A DNA stretch of 64,000 bases from Chloroflexota bacterium (GCA_016875875.1 VGOP01000002.1:62001-126000); one strand, 5' to 3'. Positions 1 through 9,491 are shown, numbered from the stretch's first letter. The notes: a model not told the origin generated them from the letters alone. Made by a program: numbers and translations.

Positions 1-277
1 CGGTTATACTGCTCAGGTGGCTGGCAGCGAGCTCCTGGGATTTTTGAATAGCTTCATTCACTGCTGCCACGACCAGGTCCTCGAGCATCTCAGCATCTTC
101 AGCGTTTATAACTGCTGGCGATATACTCACTGAGCGAATTCTTTGCTGGCCATCAACCACTATCTTGATGGCTCCGCCTCCTGAGCTTACTTCAGCAGTC
201 ATATCAGCTAGCTCTTGCTGAGCCTTGGCTAGCTTAGCCTGTAATTCCTGTGCCTGGCGTAAAACAAACTTGTTCAT
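1..277 (-). CDS. ybaB: YbaB/EbfC family nucleoid-associated protein (partial)
   Basis: Reading leftwards from an ATG at 277, an open frame of 92 codons runs off the window edge, so the C-terminal end is missing. It begins MNKFVLRQAQELQAKLAKAQ, followed by a Gly-rich SSGGG turn and a VVDGQQRIRSVSIS strand. This is the layout of the small DNA-binding YbaB/EbfC proteins: N-terminal coiled helix, then beta-sheet core. Its ATG overlaps the TGA of dnaX (ATGA), the classical dnaX-ybaB(-recR) order, so the two are probably translationally coupled. The role, binding and bridging DNA near the recombination/repair genes, is from family knowledge. Confidence 0.9.
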   Translation of the reverse strand, partial: MNKFVLRQAQELQAKLAKAQQELADMTAEVSSGGGAIKIVVDGQQRIRSVSISPAVINAEDAEMLEDLVVAAVNEAIQKSQELAASHLSSIT

Positions 278-1896
278 TCCTCCTCCGTTCTGGGCTTCCT
301 GCCAACAACTTTAGCTCCATAGCTTTCTTTAGCAGTTTTCACTAGAGGGCTCTCTGTTTCCATTTTGACTTTCCCGCTGGGGTTAGTAAGAACGCAACGC
401 ACCTGATAGGAACGTCCGAAGACCTCTCGTAGCTTCTTTTCCACCAGATGCCTATACTTGGGGTCTTCGATATATTTCTTGTGAAATTCGTGATAAAAAC
501 CTAATATTAAAGTGTTATCTTCAATAGCTAGAGGTTCGCAAGCGCTACGTAAAAAGGCATCCAGGTTGCCTTTCGAGCCCTCACCGCGCATGGCATTAAC
601 AAAATCTTTCCAGCGGTCGCGCAGTTGGTCGATTTCTGGAGAAGACATCGCCTCCGGAGTTCCCTTGGTTCCGCTTGGTTCCGCTTCAATTTCAGTGCTT
701 TCTGCTGGCGTCGGAGCTTTAGCCTTTGGAGCCGACCTGGTTGATTTGGTTGGTCGGCTAGCCACCGTGGCCAGCTTTTCTGACTCAGACTGTTTAGGTT
801 TGACCAACTGCTTGTCTCCGGCCACAGACAATATGCAGTCAACGAGGGCCAATTCTAAGGGTAGAGGGGAATAGTTATCCAGGCGAAGGTCTATCTCACC
901 GAAGCGCTTGACTGCTGTCAGCAGGTAATCCAGGCTGGCGTTTGCTGCCAGCTCTTTAATTTCAATTAAGTCGTCGCTGGTAACATCAATCACTTCTTCT
1001 GAGCCAGACTTAACCAGAAGCATCTCTCGGAGATAATCCACCAGTTCACGATTAAATTGGCGGAGGTCAAGTCCGTCACTGGTGATGCTGTTAATGGTCT
1101 TAAGACCGGCAGTGATATCTTTATTGACGATATTTTTGGCTAACTCTCCAATACGCAGGTCTCCACTAATGCCTAGCATCTCTTGTACCTGGTGCAGCTC
1201 GATCTCATGCCCATAGTAGGTAACCAGTTGCTCCAGTAGATTTTCGGCGTCGCGGAGGCTGCCGGTAGTTACTTTGGCAATAAGCCTTAAGGCTTCGGGC
1301 ACAATATGCACATCCTCTTTTTCGCAGACAAGATTGAGCTTGGAGATAACTGATGATTGGGAGAGACGGTGGAAATCAAACCGCTGACATCGTGATAGGA
1401 TGGTTGGCAGGACTTTGTGAGGTTCCGTAGTTGCCAGAATGAATATAGCGTGGGGAGGTGGCTCCTCCAGGGTCTTAAGGAAGGCATTGGACGCTTCTTT
1501 AGTTATCATGTGGACTTCGTCTATAATGTAGACCTTGTAGCGAGCCAGATTTGGAGAATAATTGACTTTTTCTCTCAGGTCACGAATTTCATCAATGCCC
1601 CTGTTGCTAGCTGCGTCTATTTCTATGATATCAGGAGCGCTACCTTCGTTAATTGCCTTACACAATGCGCAGCCATTGCACGGCTCGCCCTCCTCGGGGT
1701 TTAGGCAGTTTATTGCCTTAGCCAGGATGCGTCCAGTGCTAGTCTTACCGGTGCCTCGTGGACCACAGAAAAGATAGGCATGGGCTACTCGCCCGCTAGC
1801 TACAGCGTGACGCAGTGTTTGGGTAACATGCTCTTGTCCTACTACTTGAGACAAGGTCTGGGGGCGCCATTTGCGGTAGAAAACTTGGGAAGTCAT
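274..1896 (-). CDS. dnaX: DNA polymerase III subunit gamma/tau
   Basis: Clamp-loader ATPase of the replisome, 540 residues. The AAA+ domain holds Walker A (GPRGTGKT, about residues 45-52), a zinc-binding set C64/C73/C76/C79, a Walker B IIDEVHM segment, and the arginine-finger SRC motif in LSRCQRFDF. A linker rich in Ala, Pro, Ser, Thr and Lys (roughly 375-425) precedes a C-terminal tau-like domain. The start is an ATG at 1896, and its stop overlaps the next gene (ybaB). It is divergent from rpsO. No frameshift signal for a separate gamma form was identified. The assignment is firm. Confidence 0.97.
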   Translation of the reverse strand: MTSQVFYRKWRPQTLSQVVGQEHVTQTLRHAVASGRVAHAYLFCGPRGTGKTSTGRILAKAINCLNPEEGEPCNGCALCKAINEGSAPDIIEIDAASNRGIDEIRDLREKVNYSPNLARYKVYIIDEVHMITKEASNAFLKTLEEPPPHAIFILATTEPHKVLPTILSRCQRFDFHRLSQSSVISKLNLVCEKEDVHIVPEALRLIAKVTTGSLRDAENLLEQLVTYYGHEIELHQVQEMLGISGDLRIGELAKNIVNKDITAGLKTINSITSDGLDLRQFNRELVDYLREMLLVKSGSEEVIDVTSDDLIEIKELAANASLDYLLTAVKRFGEIDLRLDNYSPLPLELALVDCILSVAGDKQLVKPKQSESEKLATVASRPTKSTRSAPKAKAPTPAESTEIEAEPSGTKGTPEAMSSPEIDQLRDRWKDFVNAMRGEGSKGNLDAFLRSACEPLAIEDNTLILGFYHEFHKKYIEDPKYRHLVEKKLREVFGRSYQVRCVLTNPSGKVKMETESPLVKTAKESYGAKVVGRKPRTEEE

Positions 1897-2037
1897 GCTG
1901 CCCTTATTATACTCTATGTGTGCTGATTCCTAAAGAGTTTGGTTAATAATTTTTGAACTCATCTCTCTTAATTCCCCTCTCCTTTCAAGGAAAGGGGGGA
2001 TATGATGCAAAGGAACCGTGCATTGCTTTTGTAGCTA

Positions 2038-2046
2038 TGTTATAAT
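2038..2046 (+). promoter_or_regulatory. Extended -10 promoter of the rpsO operon
   Basis: An extended -10 (TGTTATAAT) lies about 35 bases before the rpsO start. No good -35 sits 17 bases upstream, which is typical of promoters that rely on the TGn extension. Just upstream, around 1974-2000, is a short CT-rich/AG-rich near-palindrome whose role is unclear. The divergent dnaX start lies 140 bases away. Confidence 0.6.
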
Positions 2047-2081
2047 TGTGCCTTATAGACGCATACAAAAGGAGTGTAAAT

Positions 2082-2345
2082 TTGGACAAAGAGAAGAAGG
2101 GAGCTGTCATCTCAGACTTTAAAATTCACGATGGTGATACCGGCTCTGCTGAGGTTCAGGTGGCAGTGCTTACGGAGAGGATAAACCAACTGGCTGAGCA
2201 TTTGAAAGTGCATCCTCATGACCAGCACACCCGTCGTGGTCTTCTAAAGTTGATAGGACAACGAAGGCGCTTGCTCGCTTATGTTTCCAAGAGCGATGTC
2301 AAACGTTACCGCAGTCTTATCACCAGGTTAGGTTTGAGGAAATAA
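2082..2345 (+). CDS. rpsO: 30S ribosomal protein S15
   Basis: Small-subunit ribosomal protein that binds the 16S rRNA central domain. The TTG at 2082 was chosen because it follows an AGGAG ribosome binding site at 2070-2074 and gives an 87-residue protein, close to the usual 88-89. A longer reading from 2046 would start inside the promoter. Conserved features are the DTGSAEVQ segment, the KxHPHDxHTRRGL helix-loop, and the C-terminal LITRLGLRK. It heads an operon with pnp 24 bases downstream, the common bacterial rpsO-pnp order. Confidence 0.97.
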   Translation: MDKEKKGAVISDFKIHDGDTGSAEVQVAVLTERINQLAEHLKVHPHDQHTRRGLLKLIGQRRRLLAYVSKSDVKRYRSLITRLGLRK

Positions 2346-2369
2346 GTTACCAGGTATTTTGGGTGGATT

Positions 2370-4571
2370 ATGTTTGAGTCTGACAAATGTGAAATTGGGG
2401 GCAGGTTGCTAACTATTGAGACAGGCAAGTTAGCCACGCAAGCTGACAGCGCTGTTACTGTTCGCTACGGTGATACCGTGGTATTGGTCACTGTCTGTGT
2501 TACTGATGAGCCCCGCGGAAATGGTGATTTCGTCCATCTGACTATAGATTATGAGGAAAGGCATTATGCTGTTGGCAAGATTCCCGGGAGCTTCATAAGA
2601 CGAGAGGGACGCCCCAGTCAAGAGGCAACCCTAGCCGGACGACTAACCGATCGCAGTCTACGTCCACTTTTTGACAAGAATTTGCATAACGATGTTCAGA
2701 TTGTGGTTACTGTTCTTTCCACTGACCAGGAAAATGACCCTGATATACTAGCGGTCAGCGGAGCTTCAGCTGCGATGACTCTTTCTTCAATCCCGTTCTA
2801 TGGTCCGGTAGGTGCGGTGCGTGTCGGCTATCTCGACGGCAACCTTGTGTTAAATCCAACATTGCCTCAGCTGAACGATAGCCTGTTGGACCTTGTTGTT
2901 GTCAGCACCAGAGAAGCCATAGTCATGGTGGAAGCAGGAGCCAAGGAAGTTTCTGAGGAGATAGTTCTAGAAGCGATTAAGTTTGGGCACGAGGCGAATC
3001 AGGAGATTATAAGATTCCAGGAACGTTTGCGGCAGGTTTATGGCAAGCCTAAGATGGAGATGAAGGCGGATGGTATTGCTCCCGAACTAATAGCTGCTGT
3101 CTCTTCTGAGTTTGGAACCAAGTTGACTCAGGCCGTTAGTCATATGGAACGAGCCGAACGCGAAAAGGCAATTGAGGCGGTTAAACAGGAAGCCATCGAG
3201 AAGCTAAGGGAGCCATTTCCTGAAGCTGATATTAATGCTGCTCTCGAAGACCAAATTAAAAAGGCAGCTAGAGCGAGCATTTTGGAAAAGAAACAGCACC
3301 TTGATGGCCGCCAACCCAAGGAGGTACGTCACATTACTGGTGAAGTCGGTTTCCTGCCGCGTACTCATGGCTCAGGGTTGTTCAGCAGAGGGCTCACTCA
3401 GGTATTGACCATAACCACTTTAGGTTCTCTACGTCAAGAGCAATTGATTGATGGCTTGGGATTGGAGGCGACAAAGCGTTTCATGCACCACTATAACTTT
3501 CCACCCTTTTCTACTGGTGAGGTAAAGCGCCTTGGGTCGCCAGGACGACGTGAAATAGGACATGGTGCTCTGGCGGAAAGATCTCTGGCCCCGGTGATAC
3601 CCAGCGAAAACGAGTTTTCTTATACGATACGATTGGTTTCTGAGGTACTTAGCTCTAATGGCAGCACTTCTATGGCGAGTGTCTGCAGCTCAACTCTAGC
3701 TTTAATGGATGCTGGTGTGCCCATCAAGGCTCCTGTGGCGGGGATAGCTATGGGGCTAGTTACCAGTGAGGATAACAACTATGTCATCCTTACTGATATT
3801 GAGGGCATGGAGGATGCCTACGGTGATATGGACTTCAAGGTGGCCGGTACCAGCCAGGGGATTACGGCTCTCCAATTGGACATCAAGCTTAGAGGCATAA
3901 GATATGAGATTTTGGCTGAAGCGATAAAGCAGGCGCGTGAGGCATATAGGGAAATACTTGGTAAGCTGAGGCAGACTATCAGCACCAGCCGGCTTGAACT
4001 TAGCCCTTATGCGCCCAGAATGTATAAGATGACTATTGACCCGAGCAAGATCGGTGCCGTGATTGGACCTGGGGGCAAGACCATTCGGTCCATAATTGAT
4101 GAGGCGAAGGTGACCATAGATGTTGATAACGATGGGACGGTGATTATCGGCTCACCCAGTCAGGAAGCAGCTCAGAAAGCAATCGAAAAAATAGAGAGCC
4201 TGACTCGAGATGTGGAAGTTGGCGGTGTTTATACTGGAAAGGTGACTCGTTTGACAAACTTTGGCGCTTTTGTCGAGATTCTGCCTGGAAAAGAAGGATT
4301 AGTTCATATCAGTGAGCTGGCTGATTATCACGTGGACAAGGTGGAGGATATTGTGAAGGTAGGCGATGAGATTATGGTTAAAGTTATCGAAATTGACCAT
4401 CTGGGCAGGGTCAATCTGTCACGACGGGCAGTTTTTTCAGATTTGTCACAAGTTCCAGGAGCTAAAGTTGCGGATTCTACTGCAACAGGTCGTCCTCCCC
4501 ATAGACCGCAAAGAAACCGCCCTGTTGCTCAGCAGCGGGATAGCCGAGATAGCCGCCGTCGGCGTTACTAA
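2370..4571 (+). CDS. pnp: Polyribonucleotide nucleotidyltransferase (PNPase)
   Basis: 3'-5' phosphorolytic exoribonuclease acting as a trimer in mRNA decay. The 733 residues contain a first RNase PH domain (about 10-145), an alpha-helical linker domain, a second catalytic RNase PH domain from about 319 (with the DFKVAGTSQGITALQLD segment near 486), a KH domain with IGPGGKTI (about 554-610), and an S1 domain starting near 617 (TGKVTRLTNFGAFVE). It ends in a basic Arg/Pro tail. The ATG at 2370 follows GGGTGG. The length is normal. The stop directly precedes the dapB leader. Confidence 0.97.
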   Translation: MFESDKCEIGGRLLTIETGKLATQADSAVTVRYGDTVVLVTVCVTDEPRGNGDFVHLTIDYEERHYAVGKIPGSFIRREGRPSQEATLAGRLTDRSLRPLFDKNLHNDVQIVVTVLSTDQENDPDILAVSGASAAMTLSSIPFYGPVGAVRVGYLDGNLVLNPTLPQLNDSLLDLVVVSTREAIVMVEAGAKEVSEEIVLEAIKFGHEANQEIIRFQERLRQVYGKPKMEMKADGIAPELIAAVSSEFGTKLTQAVSHMERAEREKAIEAVKQEAIEKLREPFPEADINAALEDQIKKAARASILEKKQHLDGRQPKEVRHITGEVGFLPRTHGSGLFSRGLTQVLTITTLGSLRQEQLIDGLGLEATKRFMHHYNFPPFSTGEVKRLGSPGRREIGHGALAERSLAPVIPSENEFSYTIRLVSEVLSSNGSTSMASVCSSTLALMDAGVPIKAPVAGIAMGLVTSEDNNYVILTDIEGMEDAYGDMDFKVAGTSQGITALQLDIKLRGIRYEILAEAIKQAREAYREILGKLRQTISTSRLELSPYAPRMYKMTIDPSKIGAVIGPGGKTIRSIIDEAKVTIDVDNDGTVIIGSPSQEAAQKAIEKIESLTRDVEVGGVYTGKVTRLTNFGAFVEILPGKEGLVHISELADYHVDKVEDIVKVGDEIMVKVIEIDHLGRVNLSRRAVFSDLSQVPGAKVADSTATGRPPHRPQRNRPVAQQRDSRDSRRRRY

Positions 4572-4622
4572 GTGGCGTTAAAAAGCCTTTGCTTTCATGA
4601 AAAAGCATTGAGGGGGTGGGAA

Positions 4623-5441
4623 ATGGAACCGATAACAGTGTTGTTGCATGGAGCCTTAGGCAAGATGGGTAGGGAGGCCACGGCTGCGATATGTCGAGAC
4701 CCTGAACTAGAATTGGTTGGTGGTGTTGACATTAAGGCGACTCAAGAGCATCTGACTTTGCCTGATGGTTTAAAGAAGGTGCCTCTTTCTTCCAATCTGA
4801 ACTCGCTTCTTGAAATATGCCATCCAAAAGTGCTGCTAGATTTCACCATTGCTGAAGCCGCAATATCGGCGTCTCGTATTGCCCTTAAACGGGGTATTAA
4901 CGTTGTTATAGGCACATCGGGACTTTCAGACGACAATCTCAAAGAGATTGCCCAACTGTCAAAAGCCAACAAGGTAGGTGCCGTAGTAGCCCCTAACTTT
5001 ACCATCGGGGCAGCAGTGCTATTAAATGCGGTTAAGGCGGCAGCCAAGTTCTTTGACTACGTTGATATAATTGAAATGCATCATCACGAGAAAGCTGATG
5101 CACCATCGGGGACTGCACTGGCTACCGCAAAGGCTATGCTGCAATCGCGAGGCAAGCCCTTCCTTTATTCAAAAACCAAAAAAGAAACACTCAGCGGCAC
5201 TCGTGGTGGGGAGGTTGACGGCATAACCATCCATAGCGTAAGATTACCTGGATTTGTTGCCAGTCAGGAGGTTGTGTTTGGAGGGCAGGGGCAAACGCTG
5301 AGCGTTCGTCATGATACTATAGGGCGGGAGTGTTATATGCCAGGCGTTATTATGGCAATAAAAGAAGTAGTGAATCGACGAGGATTGGTTTACGGATTGG
5401 ATACCCTGTTGAATTTAAGGGGGAGCGATGAAGGCATATAA
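4623..5441 (+). CDS. dapB: 4-hydroxy-tetrahydrodipicolinate reductase
   Basis: NAD(P)H-dependent reductase of the diaminopimelate/lysine pathway. The start at ATG 4623 follows GAGGGGGTGGG and places the nucleotide-binding GALGKMGRE near the N-terminus. An upstream in-frame start at 4572 would add 17 unrelated residues and abut the pnp stop. The family signature EMHHHEKADAPSGTA is near residue 149 and supplies the catalytic His and Lys. The product is 272 residues. The end overlaps the asd start by 14 bases, implying translational coupling with the next pathway gene. Confidence 0.96.
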   Translation: MEPITVLLHGALGKMGREATAAICRDPELELVGGVDIKATQEHLTLPDGLKKVPLSSNLNSLLEICHPKVLLDFTIAEAAISASRIALKRGINVVIGTSGLSDDNLKEIAQLSKANKVGAVVAPNFTIGAAVLLNAVKAAAKFFDYVDIIEMHHHEKADAPSGTALATAKAMLQSRGKPFLYSKTKKETLSGTRGGEVDGITIHSVRLPGFVASQEVVFGGQGQTLSVRHDTIGRECYMPGVIMAIKEVVNRRGLVYGLDTLLNLRGSDEGI

Positions 5442-6453
5442 TGTGGCTATTGTCGGTGCTACCGGGATGGTCGGGCAGGAGTTCATTAAGGTTCTGCAGC
5501 AGCGCAATTTTCCCGTGGCATCGGTGAATCTCTATGCCTCCGACCGGTCAGCAGGCAAGAGACTTTATGTCGGTCATAAAGAGCTCGAGGTTAAGGAGAC
5601 CAGCCCCGAGTCTTTTCATAACATTGATATTGCCCTTTTTTCGGCTGGTTCTGAGATTAGTCGCTATTTTTCACCAATTGCTGCTAAGTCTGGTGCTTTA
5701 GTCGTTGACAATAGCGCAGCTTTCAGGATGGAGCCAAAAGTACCTCTGGTTGTAACTGAGATAAACCCTGAAGACATAAGGTTGCACGAAGGGATTATTG
5801 CCAATCCGAATTGTTCTACTATTCAAATGGTAGTGGCGCTTTATCCACTGCATAAAGTTAACCCAATAAAACGGATCGTCGTCTCTACATATCAGTCGGT
5901 GTCGGGCACTGGCGCAGCAGCCATGGAAGAATTGACTACCCAAGCTAAGTTAGTTTTGGAGGGACAAAATGTCGTTCCTCATGTCTATCCTCACCAAATT
6001 GGATTCAATTTACTACCAGAGATAGATGTTTTCTTGGATAATGGCTATACTAAAGAAGAGTGGAAGATGGTGGAAGAGACTCGCAAGATAATGCATGCTC
6101 CTGATATAGCCATTTCAGCAACCTGTGTCAGAGTGCCTGTTTTTATTGGGCATAGTGAGGCAGTAAATATCGAATTTACTGACCCTATGAGCCCTGAAGA
6201 GGCAAGACATATATTGGCTCAGGCTCCTGGCGTCAAGGTGCTTGATGACCCTAATGTTAGCCTTTATCCACAGCCCTGGCTGGCTGTGGGTTCAGACGAT
6301 GTTTATGTGGGGCGCATACGGGCTGATGCCTCTCAGCCCAAGGGATTGGTAATGTGGGTTGTGGCTGATAATTTACGTAAAGGTGCTGCCCTCAATGCTG
6401 TCCAGATTGCTGAAGAAGCAGCACGGCGGGGCTGGGTTAAGGGTGGGAAATAG
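5428..6453 (+). CDS. asd: Aspartate-semialdehyde dehydrogenase
   Basis: Makes aspartate 4-semialdehyde, the branch-point for lysine, threonine and methionine. It has an N-terminal Rossmann motif GATGMVGQ (residues 10-17), catalytic Cys129 in NPNCST, and a substrate-binding SGTGAAAMEEL region. At 341 residues it is of typical length. It sits between dapB and dapA in one transcription unit, so the window carries three consecutive steps of the lysine branch. Aspartokinase is not in the window. Confidence 0.96.
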   Translation: MKAYNVAIVGATGMVGQEFIKVLQQRNFPVASVNLYASDRSAGKRLYVGHKELEVKETSPESFHNIDIALFSAGSEISRYFSPIAAKSGALVVDNSAAFRMEPKVPLVVTEINPEDIRLHEGIIANPNCSTIQMVVALYPLHKVNPIKRIVVSTYQSVSGTGAAAMEELTTQAKLVLEGQNVVPHVYPHQIGFNLLPEIDVFLDNGYTKEEWKMVEETRKIMHAPDIAISATCVRVPVFIGHSEAVNIEFTDPMSPEEARHILAQAPGVKVLDDPNVSLYPQPWLAVGSDDVYVGRIRADASQPKGLVMWVVADNLRKGAALNAVQIAEEAARRGWVKGGK

Positions 6454-6475
6454 ACTACATATACGGAGGCCGATG

Positions 6476-7378
6476 ATGAAAAAGTTCGGTCGCTTGCTCA
6501 CAGCAATGGTTACTCCATTTGATGCTAAAGGTAAAGTTGATTACACACAGGCCAAAAAGCTGGCAAAAGCCCTGCTCGATTCAGGCAGTGATGGACTCGT
6601 TGTCTCGGGTACTACCGGGGAATGTCCGACTCTTACGCGTGAGGAAAAGCTACGCCTTTTTGCCGAAGTCAAGTCAGCCGTTGGTAACCGGGGCACAGTC
6701 ATAGCTGGCACCGGTAATTACAGCACAGCAGAGAGCATAGAGCTGACCAAAGAGGCGGAGAAGGCTGGAGTCGATGGCTGTCTTTTGGTTGTTCCATATT
6801 ATAATCGTCCTACTCAGGATGGTTTGTACGAGCATTTTAAGGCTATCGCTGGGGTAACAAGTTTACCATGCATCCTCTACAATGTTCCGTCACGCACTGT
6901 TACCAGCTTGGCTGCTGAAACCTGCGTCAGGCTTAGCCAGATTGATAATATCGTTGGAGTGAAGGAAGCTAGTGCTAATCTTGAGCAGATAGCCAGGATT
7001 ATACAAGGAGCTAAGAAGGGTTTCCTGGTTTATAGTGGTAATGATGGTGACACATTTCCCATACTATGTCTGGGTGGCTATGGGGTTATCAGCGTGATTT
7101 CGCATTTAGTCGGGCTTCAATTCAAACAGATGGTGGTTGATTATTTTCAGGGCAATATCGAAAAGGCAGCAGCCGTACATCGTAATTTGTTACCTTTGGT
7201 TAATGCCATGTTTGTTGTTGCCAATCCGATACCAGTCAAATATGCCTTGAATTACTTAGGCTTTTTCGTAGGTAAGCCCCGCTTGCCACTCACTGAGCCT
7301 GACGAGAAATCCAAGGCTGTCATTGAGCAGACTTTGAAGAGCTACAAGATTGACTTGCTAATAGCTGTTAGGGCTTAA
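6476..7378 (+). CDS. dapA: 4-hydroxy-tetrahydrodipicolinate synthase
   Basis: Condenses pyruvate with aspartate semialdehyde through a lysine Schiff base. The start is set at the second of two adjacent ATGs (6476), six bases after GGAGG; the one at 6473 is too close. The 300-residue TIM barrel carries the GTTGECPTL phosphate/pyruvate loop, Tyr135 in YNVPSRT, and Schiff-base Lys163 in GVKEAS. It ends the rpsO-to-dapA operon and is convergent with the downstream gene. No intrinsic terminator is evident between them. Confidence 0.96.
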   Translation: MKKFGRLLTAMVTPFDAKGKVDYTQAKKLAKALLDSGSDGLVVSGTTGECPTLTREEKLRLFAEVKSAVGNRGTVIAGTGNYSTAESIELTKEAEKAGVDGCLLVVPYYNRPTQDGLYEHFKAIAGVTSLPCILYNVPSRTVTSLAAETCVRLSQIDNIVGVKEASANLEQIARIIQGAKKGFLVYSGNDGDTFPILCLGGYGVISVISHLVGLQFKQMVVDYFQGNIEKAAAVHRNLLPLVNAMFVVANPIPVKYALNYLGFFVGKPRLPLTEPDEKSKAVIEQTLKSYKIDLLIAVRA

Positions 7379-7392
7379 GTTTGGATTTGTAG

Positions 7393-7875
7393 TCACAGCT
7401 TCTGCAAGGATTTTTCGAAGTTCTTTACCCGAGGTGGCTTTTTGCCTCTGTTTGGCTCGATGATATGGCCCTCTTCTTTTAAGTGAGCAGCTTGAGCTTG
7501 CACACCGCCGGGAAATTTTTCATTCAAGCTACCATCTGCCTTAATCACGCGCCAGTAGGGCGTTACCTTACCCTTTTCGCTTTTAAAGTCCTCTTCTGCT
7601 ACTTCGGCAACAATGCGAAGGAAAATCCCGGTTGTCATAGGGCAAGAGCAATCGGCGTGCGCATCTTCGGCTAATTTATCCCTGATCTGGGTCACAGTGA
7701 CAAGTTTCCCTTTCGGGACTTTATTGATTAATGCATCAATATCCAGCGGCTTGGGGATAAGCATTTTGCCGGTGCCAAATCTGTTTTGCATTTTTGGGGG
7801 AATATTAACTATTTTACCATGCTCAGGATGTTCTTCTTCTAGCTTCTGTCGCCAGGTTTTACGCGGTTTAGGCAT
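7393..7875 (-). CDS. Alkyltransferase-like (MGMT-fold) protein
   Basis: The 160-residue protein carries the DNA-binding fold of O6-alkylguanine DNA alkyltransferase: VPKGKLVTVTQI (a turn of the recognition helix region) and, at about 105-115, TPYWRVIKADG where a true enzyme has PCHRVI. The acceptor Cys is thus replaced (Pro106, Tyr107), as in alkyltransferase-like (ATL) proteins that flag alkylated bases for nucleotide excision repair. A CSC pair sits at 76-78. The N-terminus (about 40 residues) is basic and not part of the fold. Function as a damage sensor is inferred from the family. Confidence 0.75.
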   Translation of the reverse strand: MPKPRKTWRQKLEEEHPEHGKIVNIPPKMQNRFGTGKMLIPKPLDIDALINKVPKGKLVTVTQIRDKLAEDAHADCSCPMTTGIFLRIVAEVAEEDFKSEKGKVTPYWRVIKADGSLNEKFPGGVQAQAAHLKEEGHIIEPNRGKKPPRVKNFEKSLQKL

Positions 7876-7923
7876 GATCTTATCTCGTTGTCAACAGGGA
7901 TTTGCCTTAAAACTTAGAAAGCC

Positions 7924-9207
7924 TTACACAATCTGCTTGACCATTATTGCCTGGTCTCGGCTGGCGCCGACAGAGATGATACTAACAGGGCAGGAGAGAA
8001 GTTCCTCAAGCCTGGCTATGTAACGGCGGGCTTGGGAAGGCAGTTGTTTATGGTGGCGGATGTCGCTTATCGGTACTTGCCAACCTGGTAGTTCCTCATA
8101 GACTGGCCGACATTTATCCAATATAGCAATATAGCTCGGAAAGTCTTTTATGATGTCACCATTTAATTTGTAGCCTGTGCATATCTTTAATGAGTCGAAT
8201 GCGTCTAAGACATCGAGGCGGGTTAGAGCTATACCGGTGAAACCATTGGCTTGGGCGCTGAAGCGTCCAGCCACAGCATCGAACCAGCCGCAGCGGCGTG
8301 GCCTGCCCGTAGTAGCACCGTATTCGTGAGCTCGTTCTCTGATGAATTCACCCGTTTTGTCCTTAAGTTCTGTCGGCATAGGCCCACCACCCACTCGTGT
8401 GGTGTAAGCTTTGAAAACACCGAGGATTTGGTCAATTTGCTTGATGCTTATTCCAGAACCTGTGGAACTGCCCGCAGCCATAGGTGAAGATGAGGTTACG
8501 TAAGGATAGGTGCCGAAATCGGGGTCTAGCATCGTTCCCTGAGCCCCTTCTAATATAATCGGTTGTTTCCGGGACACCATGTCCTGGATTATGGGGCCAG
8601 CATCTCGAATGAACGGGGTTAGCCGCTCTCCATAGGAGCAGTATTGTTCGTAAATCTCTTCCAGAGATAACGGTGGGGCGTTGTATATTTTGGTGAGTAT
8701 GGTATTCTTGAGTTCGAGGATTGAGCTAAGTCGAGACCGAAAATTTTTCTTATCCAGTAGGTCGCAGGTGCGGATTCCTAGGCGAGCTATCTTGTCAGCG
8801 AAAACAGGACCTATTCCTTTGCGTGTGGTGCCTATAGCTCCCTTGCCTCGGCGCTCCTCTTCCAGTCCGTCCATGAGGGTGTGATAAGGCATTATCAAAT
8901 GTGCTCGGTCACTGATGAAGAAATGGCTGGTATCAACGCCGTGTTTCTGGAGGTTATCAATCTCTTTCAGGAGTACTACTGGGTTAATTGCTACACCGTT
9001 ACCGATTATACAGACTGTTTCAGAGTGGAAGATACCTGAGGGGACAAGGTGAAGCCTGAACTCACCGTAAGGATTAATTACAGTATGTCCAGCATTATCG
9101 CCTCCCGAGAAGCGAACTACCGCCTTTGCTTTCTCAGCCAGGAGGTCGACTATTTTCCCTTTGCCCTCGTCTCCCCATTGGGCACCGATAATCGCTACAA
9201 CTGACAT
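7924..9207 (-). CDS. purA: Adenylosuccinate synthetase
   Basis: GTP-dependent ligation of aspartate to IMP in AMP synthesis. The N-terminal GAQWGDEGKGKIVD contains the P-loop-like GDEGKGK and catalytic Asp. GGDNAGHT follows, then the QGTMLD and GTYPYVTSSS IMP-binding motifs and a C-terminal TRLDVLD guanine-recognition segment. At 427 residues it is standard length. It is the last-but-one gene of a leftward-reading stretch that begins at ino1, though the spacing to the preceding membrane gene allows its own promoter. Confidence 0.97.
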   Translation of the reverse strand: MSVVAIIGAQWGDEGKGKIVDLLAEKAKAVVRFSGGDNAGHTVINPYGEFRLHLVPSGIFHSETVCIIGNGVAINPVVLLKEIDNLQKHGVDTSHFFISDRAHLIMPYHTLMDGLEEERRGKGAIGTTRKGIGPVFADKIARLGIRTCDLLDKKNFRSRLSSILELKNTILTKIYNAPPLSLEEIYEQYCSYGERLTPFIRDAGPIIQDMVSRKQPIILEGAQGTMLDPDFGTYPYVTSSSPMAAGSSTGSGISIKQIDQILGVFKAYTTRVGGGPMPTELKDKTGEFIRERAHEYGATTGRPRRCGWFDAVAGRFSAQANGFTGIALTRLDVLDAFDSLKICTGYKLNGDIIKDFPSYIAILDKCRPVYEELPGWQVPISDIRHHKQLPSQARRYIARLEELLSCPVSIISVGASRDQAIMVKQIV

Positions 9208-9280
9208 TATCTTTATCTTTATGCTAGCTTAGTGTGAAAGTCGGGTAAGGTAACTCTATGGGCTAATGAAGCCTTGAAGC

Positions 9281-9469
9281 CTAAACTTGCGACATATAGT
9301 TTTTGTCCCAGAAGTAGAGCAATGCCCCGCCGCCCACAATCCAGATAACTAAGCCTATAATTATTACCCAGGCAATGCTTAGTATCCCAAGGATACTTCC
9401 CAACACCATCCATAGTAGCGCAAGAATGCTAAGAGTCGTTAGGCCCCATTCAAATACTTTGTCGCTCAT
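9281..9469 (-). CDS. Small two-helix membrane protein
   Basis: A 62-residue protein with two closely packed hydrophobic helices (about 9-29 and 33-53) joined by a short turn, and few charged residues. A GGGGGTG stretch lies about eight bases before the ATG, supporting translation. No family is recognised. It sits between the phospholipid synthase gene and purA in the same orientation. It may be a phage-holin-like or PLDc_N-like helper, but nothing in the sequence proves this. Confidence 0.55.
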   Translation of the reverse strand: MSDKVFEWGLTTLSILALLWMVLGSILGILSIAWVIIIGLVIWIVGGGALLYFWDKNYMSQV

Positions 9470-9491
9470 ACCTTTTCACCCCCGGCTTGTT

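Noticed and set aside
2046-2081. Longer N-terminus for S15
   Set aside because: Would start with TTG inside the -10 region and has no ribosome site; the TTG at 2082 fits the family length and site.
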